A DNA stretch of 64,000 bases from Bacillota bacterium (GTDB lineage: Bacteria; Bacillota; Clostridia; Christensenellales; UMGS416): the NCBI GenBank assembly GCA_023398815.1, contig JAEWRW010000014.1, positions 1 through 64,000 on the forward strand, written 5' to 3'. Each line of letters opens with the position of its first letter. Positions within the stretch are counted from its first letter, which is position 1. This document shows, one piece after another, positions 59,282-64,000 of this stretch. The notes below the pieces were generated by a model. That model did no database searches. It worked only from the letters and a program-made list of their open reading frames with translations, and was not told the DNA's origin. The translations under genes and the position numbers were made by a program.

Positions 59282-60106
59282 GTGTCGCACTGTGAGGGCT
59301 GCGCCAACAGCAGCAAGTGTTCCCCGCAGCAGAAGACAAACTGCGGGGTGGAGAACAACGAGAACAACCAGATCGGCCAGGTCATTGCCGTGATGAGCGG
59401 CAAGGGCGGCGTGGGCAAGTCCACGGTGACGGCCCTGTTGGCCCGGGCGCTGAAGCGCCGCGGTTTCCGCGTGGGCGTGCTGGACGCCGACATCACCGGG
59501 CCCAGCATGCCGCGGGTGATGGGCGTGGCCGGCGCCAAGGTGGACAACGGCATGTTTGGACTTGTGCCGCCGGAGGACCGGGACGGCATCCCGGTTATGT
59601 CCTTGAACCTGCTGCTGGAGCAGGAGGACCAGCCGGTGCTGTGGCGGGGGCCCGTCATCACCGGGGTCATCAAACAGTTTTGGACCGATGTGTTCTGGGG
59701 CAAGCAGGATTTCATCCTGATTGATCTGCCGCCGGGAACGGGCGACGCGGCCATCACCGCCCTGCAAAACCTGCCGGTGGGCGGGGTTGTGCTGGTGTCG
59801 CTGGCCGACGACATGGTCACCATGATCGTGAAGAAGGCGCTCAATATGTGCCGGCAGATGAATGTGCCGGTACTGGGTGCCGTGCAGAATATGGCCTACG
59901 TCACCGCGCCGGTGAGTGGCGAGCGCGTACCGCTCTTTGACGATGGCGAGGCCCGTGAGGCTCTAGCGAGCGAGGGCGTGCCGCTGCTGGCCGAGTTGCC
60001 CTTCCGCCGGGGTGTGGTGGAGGGCGACGCGGAGGTCGATGCCGCCATGGACATCTGCGCCCAGTACCTGGGTGCCTTCGCCGAGCCCGGCAAGGACGGG
60101 GAATGA
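59282..60106 (+). CDS. Mrp/NBP35 family P-loop ATPase
   Basis: A 274-residue iron-sulfur carrier-type ATPase. The N-terminus has cysteines at 4, 7, 13 and 21, similar to the NBP35 cluster-binding extension. The deviant Walker A is GKGGVGKS (residues 40-47), followed by DADITGPSMPRVMG and DLPPGTGD. At the place where Mrp and NBP35 proteins carry a CX2C pair for the bridging cluster, this protein reads QNMAYVTAPVSGERV without cysteine. The start is GTG at 59282 after GGAGGGG. It may therefore use its N-terminal cluster only. Confidence 0.85.
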   Translation: MSHCEGCANSSKCSPQQKTNCGVENNENNQIGQVIAVMSGKGGVGKSTVTALLARALKRRGFRVGVLDADITGPSMPRVMGVAGAKVDNGMFGLVPPEDRDGIPVMSLNLLLEQEDQPVLWRGPVITGVIKQFWTDVFWGKQDFILIDLPPGTGDAAITALQNLPVGGVVLVSLADDMVTMIVKKALNMCRQMNVPVLGAVQNMAYVTAPVSGERVPLFDDGEAREALASEGVPLLAELPFRRGVVEGDAEVDAAMDICAQYLGAFAEPGKDGE

Positions 60107-60155
60107 CCTGAACGGCCGCAGGTACCGGCGGCCGTGGCAATGAGGAGGGGAAACG

Positions 60156-61922
60156 ATGAATTGGAATTTGGATCGCCTGTATCCATCCTTTGAAAGCGCC
60201 GAGTTTACCGCCGACGTGAAAGAGCTCGATGAGCGCATTGCAGACCTGACCGGCTACTGCCGCGCCAGCCTGCAGGGCGACCCGGCAGTGGCCATCGCCG
60301 GCGTCATCGAGCGGCTGGAGCAGTACTCCCTGCGGCTGCAGCGGCTGCTCGAATATGCCTACCTGCGCATGAGCGTGGTGGCCGAGGACCCCGATGCCAA
60401 CGCCTGGATTGAGCGCCTGAGCAACAAGCAGGCCGAAGGCGTGGAGGCGACCGTCCTCTTCCGCAAGTACCTGGGCGCCCTGGGGGAGAAGCTCGCCGGC
60501 ATCGTTGCCGCCGCGCCGGCCCTGCAGCCCTATGCCTTCTTCCTTGAGGAGAACCAGGGCTATGCCAAATACATGCTCTCCGACGACGTGGAGAAGGCGC
60601 TCTCGCTGATGGAGATCACCGGGTCCAAGGCATGGAGCAACCTGCACAACACCCTGACGAGCACGGTGATGGCCGAGATGGAAGAGGGCGGCGAAGTGAA
60701 GAAGCTGACGCTGCCCATGGTGCGCAACCTGGCCTACGACGCCGACCCCGCCGTGCGCCGCCGCGCCTACGAGGCAGAACTCGCCTGCTACCCCAAGATT
60801 GAAAAGAGCGCCGCCGCCTGCCTCAATGGCATCAAGGGTGAGGTGCTGACCAAGTGCCGTCTCAGGGGCTTCGCCTCCCCGTTGGAGTCCACCCTCTTTG
60901 AAAGCCGCATGGACCGCCAGACGCTGGACGCCATGATCGGAGCCATGGAGGAGTACCTGCCGGTGTTCCGCCGGTACCTCAAGGCGAAGGCCCGGATGCT
61001 GGGCCATCAGGGCGGTCTGCCGTTCTACGATCTCTTCGCCCCCATGGGCGATGTGGATCGGCGCTTCACGCTGGAAGAGGCCCGGGCTTATCTCGTCAAC
61101 TCCTTCAACGCCATCAGCCCTGACATGGGCGGCTTCATCGATAACGCCTTCGCCCAGGAGTGGCTGGATACCGAGCCGCGAGAGGGCAAGCAGGGTGGGG
61201 CCTTCTGCGCCTCCGTCCACGAGATTGGCGAAAGCCGCATCCTCTCCAACTACGACGGCAGCTTCAACGCGGTGACGACGCTGGCCCACGAGCTGGGTCA
61301 CGGCTATCACTCCCACTGCATCAAGGACGAGAGCGTCCTCAACGCCGACTACCCCATGCAGCTGGCTGAGACCGCCTCGATCTTCTTTGAGACGCTCATC
61401 ACCAACAAGGCCATCGGCGAGGCGGCCAGTGACGGTGAGCGCTTGGGCCTGCTGGAGGCCCAACTCATGGAGTCGACCCAGGTCGTGGTGGACATCCTAA
61501 GCCGCTACTACTTCGAGTCGTCGGTGTTTGAGGCGCGGGCCGACCGGCTGCTGAGTGCCGAGGACTGCCGCGCCCTCATGCTGGCGGCGCAGAAGCGCGC
61601 CTACGGCGATGGCCTCGATGAGAACCTGCTGCACCCCTGCATGTGGGTGTGCAAGGGCCACTACTACATGGAGGTCAACTTCTACAACTTCCCGTATGCC
61701 TTCGGCCTGCTGTTCGGCCTGGGTGTCTACGGGCTCTATCAGCAGCGCGGCGCGGCATTCCTGCCGGAGTACAAGCGCCTGCTGGCCGCCACCGGCAGCG
61801 CCGACATCGCCACCGTGTGCAAGAGCGTTGGCATCGACGTGCGGGATCGTGCCTTCTGGCAGGGGTCGCTCGACGTCATCCGCGCCAATGTGGAGCGGTT
61901 TGAGGCGCTGGCCGCGCGGTAA
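60156..61922 (+). CDS. pepF: Oligoendopeptidase F (M3 family)
   Basis: A 588-residue cytoplasmic zinc peptidase that degrades short peptides. The zinc site is HELGH (378-382) with the third ligand Glu about 25 residues on, in AETASIFFE. The N-terminal helical oligo_F domain covers about residues 100-180. The closing FGLLFGLGVYGLYQQRG is usual in the family. GAGGGG precedes the ATG at 60156. It is 50 bases after the Mrp gene and could be co-transcribed. Confidence 0.92.
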   Translation: MNWNLDRLYPSFESAEFTADVKELDERIADLTGYCRASLQGDPAVAIAGVIERLEQYSLRLQRLLEYAYLRMSVVAEDPDANAWIERLSNKQAEGVEATVLFRKYLGALGEKLAGIVAAAPALQPYAFFLEENQGYAKYMLSDDVEKALSLMEITGSKAWSNLHNTLTSTVMAEMEEGGEVKKLTLPMVRNLAYDADPAVRRRAYEAELACYPKIEKSAAACLNGIKGEVLTKCRLRGFASPLESTLFESRMDRQTLDAMIGAMEEYLPVFRRYLKAKARMLGHQGGLPFYDLFAPMGDVDRRFTLEEARAYLVNSFNAISPDMGGFIDNAFAQEWLDTEPREGKQGGAFCASVHEIGESRILSNYDGSFNAVTTLAHELGHGYHSHCIKDESVLNADYPMQLAETASIFFETLITNKAIGEAASDGERLGLLEAQLMESTQVVVDILSRYYFESSVFEARADRLLSAEDCRALMLAAQKRAYGDGLDENLLHPCMWVCKGHYYMEVNFYNFPYAFGLLFGLGVYGLYQQRGAAFLPEYKRLLAATGSADIATVCKSVGIDVRDRAFWQGSLDVIRANVERFEALAAR

Positions 61923-61988
61923 CCGCGTGACCAAGGTCACCGAACCATCCGAACAGGTGTGATACGCTGGCGGTGGGCGTTCGCGTTG

Positions 61989-62017
61989 TTGCGGCGTCCA
62001 CCCCAGCGTGGTATAAT
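61989..62017 (+). promoter_or_regulatory. Sigma-A promoter of ftsH
   Basis: TTGCGG (61989-61994), a 17-bp spacer ending in TGG and a perfect TATAAT (62012-62017). Confidence 0.8.
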
Positions 62018-62062
62018 ACAATAATACTGCGTCATTCTAGCTTTACCTGGGAGGATCTGGGC

Positions 62063-63970
62063 TTGAAAAATGTATTTATGCGGGGGGCAGTGGTCTTCGT
62101 CGGTTTATTCGTCGTCGTACTGCTGATGTCCCTGTTCATGCCAGGCATCACCGGCACCAAGACCGAGAAGGTGGACCTGGCCTATCAGGATTTCCTGGCG
62201 GCGGTGAAGGACAACAAAGTCGCCCGCGTCAACATTGTGGAGGGGCAGAGTCTGCTCGTTGGGCTCTACCAAGACAGCAAGGTGACAAAGGAGCAGTTCC
62301 CCAAGAACTACGACTTCAAAACCGTGCTGACCAAGGACTATGAAACCGACATCAACGGTATCGTGGCCGCCCAGAAGGGCGTGGCCGTCGCCGACGTCAC
62401 CAAACTGGATTGGCCCTTCGCGGTTGATTACCTGCCGCTGCCGGAGGAGTCGTGGCTCACGACCCTGCTGCCCTACCTCATCATGGTGCTGGTCATCGGG
62501 GGCATGTGGTTCCTCTTCATGCGCCAGATGCAGGGCAACCAGAATAAGGCCATGGGCTTTGGCAAGTCCCGCGCGCAGATGGTGGACGGCACCCAGCGCA
62601 CCGTGACCTTCAACGAGGTCGCCGGGGCGGACGAGGAGAAGGAGGAGCTCGCCGAGATCGTCGAGTTCCTGAAGAGCCCGCAGAAGTTCCTGGACCTGGG
62701 CGCACGCATCCCCAAGGGTGTGCTGTTGGTGGGCCCTCCCGGCACCGGTAAAACGCTGCTGGCCCGGGCCGTGGCCGGCGAGGCCGGTGTGCCGTTCTTC
62801 ACCATTTCCGGTTCGGATTTCGTGGAGCTCTACGTGGGCGTGGGCGCATCCCGCGTGCGTGACCTCTTTGAGCGCGCCAAGCGCAACAGCCCCTGCATCG
62901 TGTTCATCGATGAAATCGACGCGGTGGGCCGCCACCGCGGCGCGGGCATGGGCGGCGGCCACGACGAGCGTGAGCAGACGCTCAACCAACTGCTCGTCGA
63001 GATGGACGGCTTCAACATCAACGAAGGCATCATCATCCTGGCGGCCACCAACCGCGCCGATATTCTGGACCCGGCGCTGCTGCGTCCCGGCCGGTTTGAC
63101 CGTCAGATCGTCGTGAGCTACCCCGACTCCAAGGGGCGCGAAGAGGTGCTCCGCGTACACTCCCGCACCAAGCCCCTGGACAACGACGTGAACCTGCAGA
63201 CCATCGCCAAGATGACGCCGTGGTTCACCGGGGCAGACCTGGAGAACGTGATGAACGAGGCGGCGATCCTCTCTGCCCGGCGCAACAAGAAGAAGATCTC
63301 CATGCAGGAGATCACCGAGGCCATCAACCGCGTGGCCATGGGGCCGGAGAAGAAGAGCCGCAAGGTGACCGACAAGGATCGTAGGCTGGTGGCCTGCCAC
63401 GAGGCCGGCCATGCCTTGGTGGCCCACTCCCTGCCGGGGTGCGACCCGGTCAAGGAGGTTTCCATCATCCCCCGTGGGCAGGCTGGCGGCTACACCCAGA
63501 CCATCCCGTCGGAGGAGATGCATTTCATCACCAAGGCAAAACTGCTCGATGACATCGCGATGGCCATGGGCGGCCACGTGGCCGAGCGGCAGTTGCTGGG
63601 TGATGTGTCCACCGGCTCCACCAGCGATCTCAAGCACGCCAGTGACATCGCCCGGCGCATGATTACCGAGTATGGCATGAGCGAGGAGCTTGGCCCGGTT
63701 TACCTGGCCGGCGACAAGGAAATCTTCGTGGGGCGCGACTTCGGCCACGCGCGGGAGTATTCGGAGGAACTGAGCGCCCTCATTGACAAAGAGATCCGCA
63801 CGGTGCTGGAGGAGGCCGAACGCCGCGCCACCGACATCATCGCCCATAACGCCGACAAGATGGACAAGATCATCGGTCTCCTGCTGGAAAAGGAGAAGAT
63901 CGACGGCGAGGAGTTCCGTGCCATACTGGAGGGGACGCCGGCGCAGCCGCTGCCGGAGCCGGCCATCTGA
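62063..63970 (+). CDS. ftsH: ATP-dependent zinc metalloprotease FtsH
   Basis: A 635-residue membrane protease for quality control of membrane and cytoplasmic proteins. Two membrane segments (about 5-25 and 133-151) flank an external domain. The AAA+ domain has Walker A GPPGTGKT (224-231), Walker B IVFIDEIDAV and the SRH arginines in RPGRFDRQ. The M41 protease domain has HEAGH (446-450). The TTG at 62063, eight bases after GGGAGGA, is preferred; the ATG at 62078 would also serve. The protein is complete, ending 30 bases before the window edge. Confidence 0.95.
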   Translation: MKNVFMRGAVVFVGLFVVVLLMSLFMPGITGTKTEKVDLAYQDFLAAVKDNKVARVNIVEGQSLLVGLYQDSKVTKEQFPKNYDFKTVLTKDYETDINGIVAAQKGVAVADVTKLDWPFAVDYLPLPEESWLTTLLPYLIMVLVIGGMWFLFMRQMQGNQNKAMGFGKSRAQMVDGTQRTVTFNEVAGADEEKEELAEIVEFLKSPQKFLDLGARIPKGVLLVGPPGTGKTLLARAVAGEAGVPFFTISGSDFVELYVGVGASRVRDLFERAKRNSPCIVFIDEIDAVGRHRGAGMGGGHDEREQTLNQLLVEMDGFNINEGIIILAATNRADILDPALLRPGRFDRQIVVSYPDSKGREEVLRVHSRTKPLDNDVNLQTIAKMTPWFTGADLENVMNEAAILSARRNKKKISMQEITEAINRVAMGPEKKSRKVTDKDRRLVACHEAGHALVAHSLPGCDPVKEVSIIPRGQAGGYTQTIPSEEMHFITKAKLLDDIAMAMGGHVAERQLLGDVSTGSTSDLKHASDIARRMITEYGMSEELGPVYLAGDKEIFVGRDFGHAREYSEELSALIDKEIRTVLEEAERRATDIIAHNADKMDKIIGLLLEKEKIDGEEFRAILEGTPAQPLPEPAI

Positions 63971-64000
63971 GCAAAACGCACAACACACGACGGGGACGCA

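Overview
The window looks like a chromosome segment of an anaerobic, endospore-forming, GC-rich Bacillota (Clostridia) species. The evidence is an alpha/beta-type small acid-soluble spore protein gene, an oxygen-sensitive class III ribonucleotide reductase pair (nrdD-nrdG), the CdaA/CdaR c-di-AMP module, a YhaM-type nuclease, the IspH-ribosomal S1 fusion typical of Clostridia, an ATP-type PEP carboxykinase and Firmicute-style promoters and Shine-Dalgarno sites. GTG and TTG starts are common. No rRNA, CRISPR array or transposase is visible.

Layout. 0-6 kb: a gene tail, a CtpA-type protease, a PHP-domain phosphoesterase, then a patch with two frameshifted genes and a DUF4489 protein. 6.4-15.4 kb: a co-directional run of DUF1015 protein, aspartate kinase, AEC transporter, single-chain PurL, sugar-phosphate isomerase-like protein and SDR oxidoreductase. 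16-23 kb: kinase-like, flavodoxin-like and lipoprotein genes, pckA on the minus strand, a WYL regulator and two GNATs. 23.5-28.4 kb: nrdDG, a HAD hydrolase and yhaM. 28.7-36 kb: a SpoIIE-type phosphatase, cdaA, cdaR, cmk, plsC and ispH-S1. 36-44.5 kb: an accessory zone rich in GNATs and broken genes, with an ABC exporter. 44.6-48 kb: an enolase-superfamily enzyme, a probable structured RNA, a SASP gene and a kinase-like gene. 48-50 kb: an AT-rich islet bounded by a 41-bp duplication of the tRNA-Leu 3' end. 50-50.8 kb: eight tRNA genes on the minus strand. 50.9-64 kb: an AI-2E family transporter, a methyltransferase, a minus-strand trio (flavin reductase, AlkZ-like, DUF3795-S51 fusion), an NDP-forming acyl-CoA synthetase, a Fur regulator, an Mrp-type ATPase, oligoendopeptidase F and FtsH.

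The most unusual signal is not a protein gene. Five intergenic stretches (copies A-E here) share short conserved loops while the surrounding stems differ in sequence but still pair. The features are a 13-nt loop close to CCGCRCATGTCGC, a TCATGC...GGATACG-like strand, a hairpin with an ATNAA loop and, in four copies, a GC-rich 3' hairpin. Copy A carries two inserted 78-bp hairpin units, and copies A and B share an extra palindromic module of about 95 bp. This pattern fits an undescribed, modular structured RNA or a mobile palindromic element family. A second structured RNA candidate with its own terminator lies just before the SASP gene.

Six accessory genes or gene pairs look like products of a single-base deletion and two have in-frame stops, while the long housekeeping genes are all intact. 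This is either real decay of accessory genes or uncorrected base-calling errors. All assignments come from reading the sequence and from knowledge of protein families; no search was run.
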